DNA from: Epiperipatus broadwayi
Taxonomy: Eukaryota > Onychophora > Udeonychophora > Euonychophora > Peripatidae
DNA: 64,000 bases
Direction of reading: 5' to 3'
Assembly: GCA_028023455.1 (NCBI GenBank)
Contig: JAQFVV010006246.1
Coordinates: 4,536,363-4,600,362, forward strand
Shown here in pieces: positions 23,887-35,099 of this stretch (positions are counted from its first letter, which is position 1; every line of letters begins with the position of its first letter). The notes under the pieces were generated by a model. The model did not search any database and was not told the origin of the DNA. It saw only the letters and a program-made list of their open reading frames with translations. The translations under genes were made by a program, and so were the position numbers.

Positions 23887-26586
23887 ATGACAGACAAAAA
23901 TAAAACATGGCCCTTATTCCCAGGAGGCTGTAAAGTCACCAACCAAGGCAGCGGTTGGTGGCCGAAGGCGGAGGGTGCTAAGAATCCCCTGATTGTGGAC
24001 CCAGGCTGCCATTTGATGACAACTTTTTATTTAGGTACTTACAACTGCAGATCACTTTCAAGTGAAGGAAGATTGCAAGAATTAGAAGAAGAATTGTCTT
24101 ATATTAAATGGGACATTATTGGACTTTGTGAAGTTAGAAGAAAAGGTGAAGAAACAATTGATTTAAAAAGTGGACATATACTCTATTATAAAGGCACACA
24201 TATTGGAAATACAAGTGGAGTAGGATTCATTATAAATAAAAAGTGGAAGAACAATATTGTGGAGATTGATGGTGTATCGGACAGAGTTGCAAGATTAGTT
24301 ATACAACTTAATAGCAGATACCAAATGCAGATAATTCAGGTTTATGCCCCAACAAGTTCTCATAGTGATGAAGTAGTAGAAGATTTTTATATGGATGTAC
24401 AAAAGGCTTTTGATCAGAGTAAACAACATTTTAAAATTGTTATGGGAGACTTTAATGCTAGAATTGGTAGACAAATGAAAGATGAAATTGCTGTAGGTAA
24501 TTTTGGTTATGGTAATAGAAATGAGAGAGGACATAGACTTGTGGAGTTTGCAGAAAAAGAAAAACTTTATATTATGAATTCATTTTTTGAGAAAAATGTT
24601 AAAAGGAAATGGACATGGAAGCATCCAAATGAAGGTACAGCAGAATTGGATTATATTTTGACTAACAGGAAATACATATTTCAAGATTGTAATGTTCTTA
24701 ATAAATTTAACACAGGAAGTGATCATCGATTAGTAAGGTGTAAGTTACGTGTTAATGTAAAACTAGAGAGACAAAAATTATTGAGAAAAACAATATTTAC
24801 AGTTGATATTCCTAATCTTCAGAAACATTCTAATGAATTTAAATTAGAACTTACAAATAGGTTTCAAGTGTTAGGAGATTTTGAACATGATTCAGATTTG
24901 AATGAAATTAATATGAAAATAACTGATACACTTTTAAAAACTGCAACAAAGATAGCTGGTAGAAAAAAGCAGCAATTGACTAATAAAATTTCTACTGAGA
25001 CTAGAGAATTTATGAAGAAAAGAAGGAATATGAAGATATACAAAAATGATGTATTAAAAAGAATTGAATATCTCGAATTTTGTAAAATGGTACGGAAAAA
25101 AGTTGAAAATGATATAAGAAAGTATAACTGTGAAATAGCAAGGAAAGCTGTAGAAGAAAATAAAAGTCTCAAGAATGTTAAACAACATTTTGGTATTGGT
25201 AGGAAATTTATATCTGCAATAAGAAAAAAAGATGGAATTATTACTAAAAAGAGAGATGACATCATGAAATTGGTAGAAGATTTTTATCAAGAATTATATA
25301 GTAATAAAGAACAAGTACCTCCTATATCTATTACATCTTCTGAATTGCCCAGAATTTTAAATGAAGAAGTGAGACATGCAATTAAATGTATGAAGAAAGG
25401 AAAGGCTCCAGGAAATGATGGAATTATAATTGATATATTAAAAGAAGAAGGTGAAGAAATAGAAACAATTTTAGCAAAGTTATATACCAAATGTCTAAAT
25501 GATAAAGATGTACCGGAAGATTGGAAGAATGCAGTAATAATATTAATATTTAAAAAAGGTGATAAAGAAGATATTAGAAATTACAGACCTATCAGCCTTT
25601 TATCAGTTTTATATAAAATTTTTACCAAGATAATTACAACTCGTCTACAGAGAACTTTGGATTTCCACCAACCAAGAGAACAAGCTGGATTTAAAAGTGG
25701 TTTTAGTACAATAGATCATATCCAGGTATTGAGAGAAGTCATAGAAAGGACAAATGAATATGAGTTGTCATTATGTTTTGGATTTGTAGATTATGAAAAG
25801 GCATTCGATTCTATACACATTTCTTCAGTGATTAAAGCATTGGATCATCAAGGTATAGATCCAGGATATTGTCATATTTTAAAGAATATTTATAAAAATG
25901 CAACAGCAACAATTAGATTACATAATGATACTGGAAAAATCAACATTGAGAAAGGTGTAAGGCAAGGTGACTCCATATCTCCAAAACTTTTTACAGCAGT
26001 GCTGCAAGAAGTATTTTGTCGATTAAAATGGGAAACTAAAGGAATGAAAGTAAATGGAGAGTATTTAAGTCATTTAGATTTTGCAGATGATGTAGTTGTT
26101 TTTGCAAATAATGCTTCAGAGCTGCAGGAAATGTTGCAGGAGTTAGCAGATGAAAGTAGAAAAGTAGGACTAAAGATAAATGTTAAAAAGACTAAAGTAA
26201 TGTTTAATCGATTTGCTCAAAATATGAAAATAAAGATTGATTATGAAGAATTAGAAGAAGTTAACAGTTACAAATACCTAGGTCAGATTATTAATACAGA
26301 TGGAAACATAATGGAGGAAATTAATCATAGAATTAAACTTGGTTGGAGTGCTTTTGGTAGAAATAACTTGATACTAAAAGGAAATATGCCTATGTGTTTG
26401 AAAAGAATGGTTTTTAACAAATGTGTTTTACCAGTTCTTACTTATGGATCTGAGACTTGGACACTTAATAGAAGAGCAATACAGAGACTTCAGACCACTC
26501 AAAGGAGTATGGAGAGATGTATGTTGGGAGTAACAAGGAGATCGAAAACGCAATGTATGGGTAAGACAACAAACAGGTGTTACTGA
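23887..26586 (+). CDS. RTE endonuclease/reverse transcriptase (frameshifted near the end)
   Basis: An 899-codon frame. Residues about 44-300 form an apurinic-endonuclease-like domain (TYNCRSL, IIGLCEVR, QVYAPTS, GDFNARIG near residue 187, SDHRLVRC). Residues about 500-770 form the reverse transcriptase (NYRPISLLS, motif A FVDYEKAFDSI, motif B GVRQGDSISP, catalytic FADD near residue 732). Then come YKYLGQIINTDG and LTYGSETWTL. It would nick target DNA and copy the element RNA by target-primed reverse transcription. A second possible start at 24016 (MTTFYLGTYNCRS) fits the domain better than 23887. Compared with the twin-primed copy, two bases are missing near 26537, so the last residues before the stop at 26584-26586 are out of frame. 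Confidence 0.9.
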   Translation: MTDKNKTWPLFPGGCKVTNQGSGWWPKAEGAKNPLIVDPGCHLMTTFYLGTYNCRSLSSEGRLQELEEELSYIKWDIIGLCEVRRKGEETIDLKSGHILYYKGTHIGNTSGVGFIINKKWKNNIVEIDGVSDRVARLVIQLNSRYQMQIIQVYAPTSSHSDEVVEDFYMDVQKAFDQSKQHFKIVMGDFNARIGRQMKDEIAVGNFGYGNRNERGHRLVEFAEKEKLYIMNSFFEKNVKRKWTWKHPNEGTAELDYILTNRKYIFQDCNVLNKFNTGSDHRLVRCKLRVNVKLERQKLLRKTIFTVDIPNLQKHSNEFKLELTNRFQVLGDFEHDSDLNEINMKITDTLLKTATKIAGRKKQQLTNKISTETREFMKKRRNMKIYKNDVLKRIEYLEFCKMVRKKVENDIRKYNCEIARKAVEENKSLKNVKQHFGIGRKFISAIRKKDGIITKKRDDIMKLVEDFYQELYSNKEQVPPISITSSELPRILNEEVRHAIKCMKKGKAPGNDGIIIDILKEEGEEIETILAKLYTKCLNDKDVPEDWKNAVIILIFKKGDKEDIRNYRPISLLSVLYKIFTKIITTRLQRTLDFHQPREQAGFKSGFSTIDHIQVLREVIERTNEYELSLCFGFVDYEKAFDSIHISSVIKALDHQGIDPGYCHILKNIYKNATATIRLHNDTGKINIEKGVRQGDSISPKLFTAVLQEVFCRLKWETKGMKVNGEYLSHLDFADDVVVFANNASELQEMLQELADESRKVGLKINVKKTKVMFNRFAQNMKIKIDYEELEEVNSYKYLGQIINTDGNIMEEINHRIKLGWSAFGRNNLILKGNMPMCLKRMVFNKCVLPVLTYGSETWTLNRRAIQRLQTTQRSMERCMLGVTRRSKTQCMGKTTNRCY

Positions 26587-26842
26587 CCTTATTGAAAAAA
26601 TTAAAAGATTGAAATGGAGTTGGGCTGGACATATTGCTGAAAGAAATGATAATAGATGGACAATTGAAATTTTAAACTGGATTCCAAGAGATTGTAAAAG
26701 ACCCAGAAAGAGACCACATGTGAGATGGATGGATGAAATAAGAAAATGTGCAGGGGTGTTGTGGAAAAGAGAAGCTAAAGATCGGAGAAGATGGATTAAA
26801 CTTGGAGAGACCTTCATCCTGCAGTGGATTGATAATGGTTGA
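26540..26842 (+). pseudogene. RTE C-terminal tail after the frameshift
   Basis: The original frame resumes after the two-base loss and reads LIEKIKRLKWSWAGHIAE, then RPRKRPHVRW and a tryptophan-rich end at a TGA (26840-26842). The same tail is in frame with the reverse transcriptase in the minus-strand copy. Only this break appears to separate the copy from an uninterrupted frame, which suggests a fairly young insertion. Confidence 0.85.
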
Positions 26843-26942
26843 TGATGATGATGATGATGATGATATATAAAGTTGAAAGGAAAAGTAGAAATGAACAAAA
26901 ATTTTTGTAGATATTTATTTAAAATGTATACACTAGAATAAC

Positions 26943-26959
26943 AAATTAAGAATTTTGAT

Positions 26960-26992
<33 letters not shown>

Positions 26993-27047
26993 ACAAGCTT
27001 GTTTCCATAAGAATTTTGATTATATATATATAACAAGCTTGTTTCCA
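26943..27047. repeat. Duplicated AAGAATTTTGATTATATA...CAAGCTTGTTTCCAT unit
   Basis: Two copies of the same unit with different lengths of internal (AT)n, at about 26949-27007 and 27009-27047. Confidence 0.75.
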
Positions 27048-29316
27048 TGTTAAAATAGATAATGCCAGCAATTATAAAATTCCCCTATCTATTTTTAATT
27101 AAATTAAGAAATTTTTTTTAATTAAAGCATTTGATAAAATTAGTATAATATACTTTGATTTTAAATCCTACAATCTGATGTTGTTTGAAGAGTTCAAATA
27201 AAGATTTGGTTGATAGCTCATATATGTCTACTAGACTGTTGTTGCATGTCTGAAGTCAATCAAACTAGAGACTGGATGGGGATGACTGAATGTCAATAAT
27301 TATCTGATATATACCTTAACCTGAAAATGTCAATAAGCAGATTAGACCAGATTACTAAGAGATGCCAGTACTAGCCTCTTACTGAAAAAAGTATTGTGCT
27401 ATAATTTTTATATACATTATTTTATCAATATGCAAAGAAGCACAAACGTTAAATCACTCCAAGTCATATTAAGATTGTCTATGCTGATATTTATTTTGTG
27501 AAGAATGGTATCAAGAAATGATGGAAGACATAAGCAGATGACTATATTAACCACTTAAAAGAAAATATGAAAAGTAACATTAAATAGTTTGTCTCCAGAC
27601 GATTTTTTTTTTCATTGTAACATTTATAAAGGATTTATTCCAGTTTTGATTTTACCTTGGAATTATAAAGATAGAATTAAAAATCTTTCTTAAATTGAAA
27701 AGCTTGAGTTTTAAAAGAATTTTCAACTGGACTTAAAGATAATGTTTTTTTGTAAAACTGTTACATACGATTAAAAATAATGGACTAATAATATGTGTGC
27801 TTTTCATGTATATTTTTAACATAGAATTAATTGTCTTGTAAAATATACGAGTGTAATAAGTATTTTTTTTGAAAAATGAAATATCCTAGGAAATAAATGT
27901 GCACACATTTGAATAGGTACCCATATATCTGTTAAATCAGTTATTATTTATGTATTATTAAAAGGAATTGATTTTTTTTTTAGTTTATGACAATTCTAAT
28001 ATGTTACTCTTATATTATTGTACAGCATGTCTATGTATTTATATATTGATGTGTTTTTTTTTTATCTTAAATCAAAAATCGGAATGATGAATTTATATTT
28101 ATAGCATACTTAACATATCTTAATTTAATTTTATTATTGTTTCTAATTAATAAATTATTTTAAGTTATTCCAGTGAATATATTTAATATTAAAATTGGTT
28201 TAAAATATTATATATCAGTAATATTGTTATTGGGTTTATGTTGGTGTTTTGGGCATCCAGATGGTAATCTTGGTTGGCACAAAGATATCACCTTTAAAGT
28301 CCACACACAATATTTTATTTTAAATATTGTTTTGAAAATTCATGTAATTAAAATAAATTATGCCATAAAGATGTTATAAATAATTATTAAGGTGTGGCAA
28401 ATAAGAGATCAAAAGTGTATATAATCAGATTTTTTAAAAATTAATCGATATGGATTCTTGCTTTATTTAAGCCATTATTAGGATGACTGAGTAGAAAAGC
28501 AGAAAAGTGTTACCTGCTGAATCTCTGATGAACTTGGCCAAACCATTTTAGGGAATCTATTATTTAAAATGAAAAAAAAAAAGCCTAAACTTCACAAATG
28601 ATTTTAAGAGTTAAAAACTGATAAAGGATAGTATAATATCTTTTACTGCATATCATCATGGGAGAACTATTAACTCACATAAAAAAGTTTTATGATGAGC
28701 TATAGAGAGGAATCGTAGCCACCAAACTTTATTAACAATTTTTGGTTATATTTTACGACTTCTTAATAGTATATTAATTTTAATAAACTATACCATATTT
28801 ATTATTTATATATTATTCAATATGATGAAAAAAAGAAGCAAATGTTTTGTTAAAAAATAATCAGCATTTACTGTTAAACATCTACAAGACCTTTAGCTGT
28901 GTGTAAACAGCTGAAATATAAAATTCGCTTGATCTTTTTTTTTATTATCATATATATAGAATTATAATTTTATCTCTTCTCAAAACAAAAAAAAAGTTAT
29001 TTTCTGTGAAACTTGTCAGTCAATAAATATGTAATGTTAAATAAAAATAGCCATCTTTACATATTAAAGAAAATATTTTTGAATCTAATTAAAATATATC
29101 GATAGAATAAGTGCATATATATTTTCTCATGTTCATTGTCTGGTGGTGCCCAAATTGATAAAATGAATTAAACACACACACACGCACACACACATATATA
29201 TATAAACAAAGGCAAAACTCTCCATACATTACTGCCACCCTGTGCCAAACAGAGTAATCAATGGATGCCAGAAGGCTTGTGCATAAAATCCCTATCTAGT
29301 GCCTATTCATCCAATA

Positions 29317-29358
29317 TCCCCAGACTAGTTTCTGGCTTGTGGCCATCATCAGTGAGGA
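29317..29358 (-). ncRNA. Hammerhead ribozyme, type I with minimal stem III
   Basis: Read on the minus strand: stem I TCCTCA pairs with TGGGGA (five Watson-Crick pairs and one G-T wobble). The core CTGATGA is followed by stem II TGGC-CACAA-GCCA (4 pairs). Then comes GAAA, a one-pair stem III C-TA-G, and TC at the cleavage site. All conserved core nucleotides are present. Hammerheads with such a short stem III are known from Penelope-like elements and animal retrozymes. It is antisense to the host gene, so it would act only in element or antisense transcripts. Confidence 0.68.
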
Positions 29359-29776
29359 GCCTTGGATCTGAGAGCACTGCACCTAGATAGGGATTTTATG
29401 CACAAGCCTTCTGGCATCCATTGATTACTCTGTTTGGCACAGGGTGGCGGTACTGTATGGAGAGTTTTGCCTTTGTTTACAACAATTATGTGCTAGTGTA
29501 GAAATGGTGATCATGTGATGTTTAGTGGTTTAACACCAATCCTGCCTAATAGGATAGTGGTGGTTATGGTTGTCTAAGAGCCAAAGACACCAAAATGTAC
29601 GGGTGCTGAATTGAGTTCAGACCCATATGACTATATAATCTATTGAGCTTAAATTTAAGATATTATTGTTTTCAATTTCATTCTCATAGTTTTGTAGTAA
29701 AGTAGAGTTAAAAGGTGGCTGCTGGAGGGTTGCATTAGATCCTAAGATCTAGGTGCAGCGCTGTCAGATCCAAGGC

Positions 29777-29818
29777 TCCTCACTGACGAAGGCCAAAAGC
29801 CAGAAACTAGTCTGGGGA
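29777..29818 (+). ncRNA. Hammerhead-like motif, plus strand, copy 1
   Basis: TCCTCA / CTGACGA / AGGC-CAAAA-GCCA / GAAA / C-TA-G-TC / TGGGGA. The core is complete, stem I pairs fully, and stem II has three pairs with an A-A mismatch at its base. It lies in sense orientation inside the intron, so the pre-mRNA would contain it. Activity is uncertain because of the mismatch. Confidence 0.5.
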
Positions 29819-32071
29819 TATTAAATGAGTAGGCACTAAATAGGGATTTTATGCATAAGCCTTCTGGCATCCATTGATTACTTTGTTTGGCACAGGGTGG
29901 CAGTACTGTATGGAGAGTTTTGCCTTTGTTTACAACAATTATGTGCTAGTGTAGAGATGGTGATCATGTGATGTTTATATATATTGCATTAATTGTGAAT
30001 TCATTTAAATGATTCTTTGGAGATCTAGCTTGTGAATTATTTTAGCAATATATCCAGACTTGTTTATTTCATAGTTATATATAGTAATATTGTAGACATT
30101 GATCAATGCTGGCCAAATCAGATATTACAAGCTTTTTCAGAATGATTTTTTTTTCATGTTTTTTTTTTTTTCCAGAATAGCATTATTAAACTTATTAAAA
30201 GAGTACAATTCATTAAATTAACAGATTGTAACCTTTTTAGGAATTCAGGATCCAACCTTTTATATCAGCTTTAATTGCCCACTCATCAAATTTTTGGAGC
30301 CCTAATATTTTTTCCTATATTTTTTTTTACTGCTGATATGCAGCAAAACTAAAAGTCACATTTTCATAAGAAGTTCCAATCTATCATGAACATTTGGAGA
30401 AATGAACCTGCTAATATAAGTTGCATTTAGACATCCCCATAGTTTCTGTTGGACTGGCTTTAGTTATGTTTGATTTGACTATTAGATAGGCATAATAACT
30501 CAAGTTGCATTGTAAAACCAATTAATTTAAAACCATGGCTAAATTTTTAATTGGGTGCAAACAAATTGGATGATTGCTAAGCATTAACAAGTACACGGAG
30601 GAGTATTATTCTGAAAGTTAAATTAAGAAAATATTCTGATGAATATTTAAATTTCTAAGAATGCCCTTTGAAGATTGAAAGTTTGTGAAGAATCATAATC
30701 ATCAAAGTATTAAATTGGAATTACTGGTTATATAATTTTTGATTTTAAATTGTTCTTGATAATATCTTCCCACCATTATGTTGTGCATATTTGATATACT
30801 TTTGATTAGTTTTGATGATTATAATAAAATAGGTCATTGACTTCTATAAAACTAAAATTCATGGAGACAAGAGATATGCCCAAGACAACATTTTATCATA
30901 TAAGAGACATGCTATTTTATCAAAAATATCCTTGAACATATATAGACATTGAAAATGAAATTATTAAATCTTTGTGGGTTTGGGGGGAAAAGGAAAGATG
31001 AGTCAGCAATTAACAAGTTTTAAAAGCAGATTTAGAAATATTTTGAAGGTTAATGCTAACAAAATAATAGACGAATAAATGTAATTATAAATTATCATAC
31101 CTTAATGATATATACAAATCATATATTGAGCTTTTGGCTAGCATAGTCAGTGGGAGTTGCAGTTGCTTTTAATTCAATTTTATATTATTAAGCTATGGTT
31201 ATTAACTGTTATTAAGCTATTGTTTCATTTGGTCTTGTTAAAACTAAGGTACTGTGTTGATTCTTCAAATAATTGTGATTTCAAAACATATATTTTATAC
31301 ATCAATCAAATTAAAAATACAGATATTTTGATTTGATTTATAAAACAGCAATAAATTAAGTTTAGTGCTATATGGGTAGTATCATTCTTGTTCTTTTCGT
31401 AGTTTATCGATGCTTGACTATTGGTTAAGCATAGTTGATGAGTTGAAGTTGCTTCCAATTCAATTCCATATTATTAAGTTTTATGATTCTTTACAGTTAC
31501 CATTACCAAGAATTATAATTTCATAAAGGTCATTTAAGGTTTTCTATATGACACCATTAATTTGTACTATAATTTTTTTATCATATTGTTCCTCAAGTTT
31601 ATGAACATGGTACTTTGTGATAAGCAACATTTTGATATGTATAATTAACATATAACAGTTTCTTTGAGATTTCTAATTTAGCATTTTTAGAAACAATTAT
31701 TGAGAAAAAATTTTAATTCAAGAGAACACAAATTGCATTGACTACATTAATGCAACTTTTTGTGTGTGTCATTTCACTATAGGATAGAGCAGCAATCAGC
31801 AACTTTTTAGATGTTGCAGACCACTAGCATAATTTTTAAAGATACGAATTAATACAAGCATTGAGTATGATATACATATATATTTATTAATAATTTTAAT
31901 TTAGCATTTAAAGATTTTATTAAATGAGCTTAGTGAATTTAAATAATATCTGAATTTCTTTGCAACCATAATGATAAATACAATGAGAATTTTTCTATTA
32001 ATAAATCCGTTACAAAATTATGTATTAAATCATATAGATTTGAAATCATTTTTTTCATTGTTATTATTTAG

Positions 32072-32240
32072 ATATTTGGTGGCCCAGATGACACCTCACC
32101 ATTACTTACTAAATTATGTCACGTCCAGACAACTTCTCAAGTAGCTACTTCAACTGGTAATCATATGTTTATAAGATTCAAGAGTGATGCCACAGTAAGT
32201 AGCAAAGGATTCCGTGCATCTTATTACCCTGTTGATGGAG
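32072..32240 (+). CDS. Exon: CUB B, C-terminal half
   Basis: The acceptor is TTATTTAG and the donor is GTAAGA at 32241. It starts in phase 0 (IFGGPDDTSPLLTKLC) and ends one base into a codon. It shows the GG turn, the fourth cysteine in LCHV, TGNHMFIRF, the third ligand Asp in KSD and KGFRASYYP. Spliced to 17762-17940 it completes a CUB domain of about 115 residues. The 14 kb intron that splits this domain hosts the two large RTE copies. Confidence 0.88.
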
Positions 32241-34451
32241 GTAAGATAACTAATATATTTTTTTAAGTTATATTTATTTCATTGCCAGAACAATAATCAT
32301 TTTATAATAGCATTAGGATTACATTTCTTCATTATATTCATTCTGTTACTTTCTTAAAGAGAGAATAAGAATAATAGTAATCTGTTGCTTTTACTGTAAT
32401 TGAATTCTTATTTTTCTAATTTTTTAAGCAATACCTTTAAATAAAATAAATTTTCCCTCTTTATGTAAATGTGTGCACATATATTTTTTATGGAAAAATT
32501 TTTTTACATCCAAAGATATATATATATATATATTGTAACACTATGGGAAAATAAGGGGTCATACCTGGGATAATGGTCACCAGTACATAAAAGATCAAAC
32601 TCTGCTCTTAATTGGTTATCCATTTGTAACTACAGAAAATTGGGGTTTAAACCTCAAGGGATCTGAGGAATTGTATTTTTATCCTCAAGTTAGTAAAATA
32701 AAATTTAATCTTAAAAGGGATGAGCATAATATAAATCAGTGTTTCTCAATTTTTTTGCCGCATGATCCAATAGACTTCATTGAAATAGTTCTGCAACCCA
32801 AATGTTTGTTATATAAATTATAATATAAAATAAAAGATATTACACCAGCATGGTACTGTATATATTTGGATCAATTTGATATTTATAATGAACAAATAAT
32901 TTGTAAGTTAAAAGTTAAGTTAAACTACATATTTTTAATTTAAAAGCTTAACACATTTTGTTAATTATCAACAGTTTTATTTCTATACGAAATACAAGCA
33001 AAGTTACAAAAATAAATTATACAGAATTTTATTTAAGTTACGTATGAAAAATTTAAAAAATAGTCTACTTTGACATATCAGTTCGATTTCAATATTGTTT
33101 GAAGTTATTGTAAAAAATTTGTAAAACTGCAGCAGATATTTTTGTTTTTATTTCTTGGTGCATATTTACAACCCATTAAAAATTTAACGCAATCCAAAGA
33201 TTGAGAAATGCTAATATAGATCACTCTGAGAGATCAGGATAGCTAACTATAATTTTACCAGCACTCCCCAAAAGCAATAATCATTCATCATTATGAATGA
33301 TCTATCAAAATAAATCAACATCAGAATAAAATCAACAGTTAGTCTGGTGACTGGATTGGAAATGATTCTTCTATAGACCAGGCTAACTATTGAGCCTTTG
33401 TCAGCTTTGGCAGTTATTTAAACATCATTTGGATGCACCAAACTTAAGTGCTAATCCATAAGAATGCAACAAAAAATAATAATACTGGGATATTAAAACA
33501 TGCTGATTATTATCAATGCTCTGGCCACATAGTTCCATTAATGTATTGGCCAACTATAAACTTAATTTTTAATAGAGACCAAACTAAATAAAATGTAGTG
33601 TATGGACTTTGAAGAATATTCTCTTAGCACCAACCCATAAACCCCCTATCCCATATAGCTGGTATGCACCAATCTAGCTCAGGAAGCATGAACTCTATAA
33701 TTTATTACTGTAAGAGGGAAGTAAATAAATAAGTCAACTTATCATAAATAACTTTAAACAACTCATGGGTTTTTATTACTTATAAATAACTAGCTTTATT
33801 GGTACCATCAAAAAAAAAATTAAATCCCAGAATATAAGCTGTCACATTATAAGGTCACACACACACACACACAGGAATTGGATAGAATAAAGTAATTAAG
33901 ACTAGAAAGAATATTTTTTAAAACAATTATTTAATATCTGATTAATAACATTGACATGATAGTATGACATTTCAAACACCCTTTTCATCAAAAAAAATAC
34001 CAACTAATTAATTTTTATTAATGGATTAACTTTAAATTTTTAAAAATTTGTTAAACATGTTCAAAAACAAACAAAGATAGCAATTTTTGATTCTACACAG
34101 AGGGCAAATTAAGAGAAAAAAGCAACTTAGATTTATAGCAGATTATACTTCTTTTTTTTTAAAAAAAAACAAACTATTTTACCATTTGTAAGAGAAAATT
34201 GGCTGGGTTTTACAAAAAAAGAAATATGTCTAATAATTTGGTATATTTTAACATAGTGAAGTATTTACTGTTATCAGTTCTTATACAACACACAAAAAAA
34301 AACTTATTATATTTGTGAAACAAAAAGATTTACTATTAATAAAAATATATTAAAACAAGCAAAACTCTTCACTCAGTGCCACCCAGAGTAATCAATGGAT
34401 GCCAGAAGGCTTGTGCATAAAAATCCCCATCTAGTCCCTACTCATCCAATA

Positions 34452-34495
34452 TCCCCAGACTAGTTTCTGGCTTGTGGCCTTCGTCAGTGAGAGGA
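34452..34495 (-). ncRNA. Hammerhead-like motif, minus strand, copy 2
   Basis: On the minus strand the core is CTGACGA, stem II AGGC-CACAA-GCCA with an A-A mismatch at its base, GAAA, C-TA-G, TC and TGGGGA. The stem I 5' strand carries a two-base insertion (TCCTCTCA) but can still pair over five positions. Confidence 0.45.
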
Positions 34496-34619
34496 GCCTT
34501 GGATCTGAGAGCACTGCATTTAGATCTTAGGATCTAATGCAAACCCCCAGAAGCCACCTTTTATCTCTACTGTTGCATTACATCCTATGGTTTAGGTGCA
34601 GTGCTCTCAGAGCCAAAGC

Positions 34620-34661
34620 TCCTCACCGACGAAGGCCACAAGCCAGAAAGTAGTCTGCAGA
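34620..34661 (+). ncRNA. Decayed hammerhead-like motif, plus strand, copy 2
   Basis: Same layout, but the core reads CCGACGA (the conserved U is lost), GAAAC is GAAAG, and TGCAGA replaces TGGGGA. It is probably inactive. Confidence 0.4.
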
Positions 34662-35099
34662 TATTGGATGAGTAGGCACTAGATGGGGATTTTGTGCACA
34701 AGCATTCTGGCATCCATTGATGACTCTGGTTGGCACTGAGTGGCACTACTGTATGGAGAGTTTTGCCTGTTTTAATAACAGTTATGTGATAGCATAAGAA
34801 AGTGATCATGTGTTGTTTAGTGATTTAATGAAAATATAGTGTGCACACATAAAACAAAAGTACATCTGACCATGGCTTTAGTATTGGAATTCTTTTCATT
34901 TCCAGTTTTCTATTCAATTTAAGCTTCTTCTTGAAGACTTTTTAGACATAGGATGGTTAAGGTATCCTTTTCCTGGTCTGTAGTAATTCCAGGTAATTGA
35001 AAAATAGCCAAATTTGTCCATTTGGTTCTCCACTTGAATTTCCAGGTGAGATGGATGTATTCAGAGACATTGCTCTTGGTTGAAGGCAAGGTTGAAGAC

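Larger units (their letters stand above)
23562..26862 (+). mobile_element. RTE-like LINE, near-intact copy
   Basis: About 3.3 kb: a leader of about 320 bp, one long open frame with an N-terminal endonuclease and a reverse transcriptase, essentially no 3' UTR, and a (TGA)n tail at 26840-26862 in which the stop codon is the first unit. Short leaders, one reading frame and TGA-type tails are usual for RTE-clade elements. A 13-base sequence ATATATAAAGTTG occurs at 23549-23561 and again directly after the tail at 26863-26875, a likely target-site duplication, although it is AT-rich. The exact 5' end is uncertain by about 7 bases. The element lies in the host gene's transcriptional direction. Confidence 0.88.
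29203..29979. mobile_element. Foldback repeat with hammerhead motifs, copy 1
   Basis: The left part (29203-29381) is in minus orientation and the rest in plus. The arms 29203-29299 and 29383-29479 are reverse complements with 2 mismatches in 97 bases, separated by an 83-base spacer. The plus part then runs 1.3 units: the segment starting TTGATTACT recurs 453 bp on (29421 and 29874). It begins with TAAACA and ends with TGATGTTTA. No reading frame. It resembles Penelope pLTR fragments or retrozyme dimers. Confidence 0.75.
17941..32071 (+). other. Intron 3 (within CUB B)
   Basis: The longest intron in the window, 14.1 kb, phase 0. It contains the twin-primed RTE copy, the near-intact RTE copy and a hammerhead-bearing foldback repeat. 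The stretch 18880-19130 is less AT-rich and looks like an unclassified element fragment. A 31-bp unit is tandemly duplicated at 19166-19227. From 26.9 to 29.2 kb and 30.0 to 32.0 kb I see only AT-rich sequence, simple repeats and a diverged direct repeat near 31136-31200 and 31423-31500. Confidence 0.7.
34353..34830. mobile_element. Foldback repeat with hammerhead motifs, copy 2
   Basis: Minus orientation from 34353 to about 34570 and plus orientation from about 34571 to 34830, so two head-to-head partial units meet at GTTGCATTA. The arms are more diverged than in copy 1. The outer ends again read AAACA and TGTTTA. A hammerhead-like core sits in each arm. Confidence 0.72.

Noticed and set aside
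24295-25490. Minus-strand frames within the near-intact RTE copy
   Set aside because: Shadows of the plus-strand endonuclease/reverse-transcriptase frame.
28173-28379. 68-codon frame with a hydrophobic start
   Set aside because: It looks like a signal peptide only because the DNA is AT-rich; no downstream domain or splice link.
34585-34809. 74-codon minus-strand frame
   Set aside because: It lies entirely in hammerhead repeat copy 2; other copies do not keep it open.
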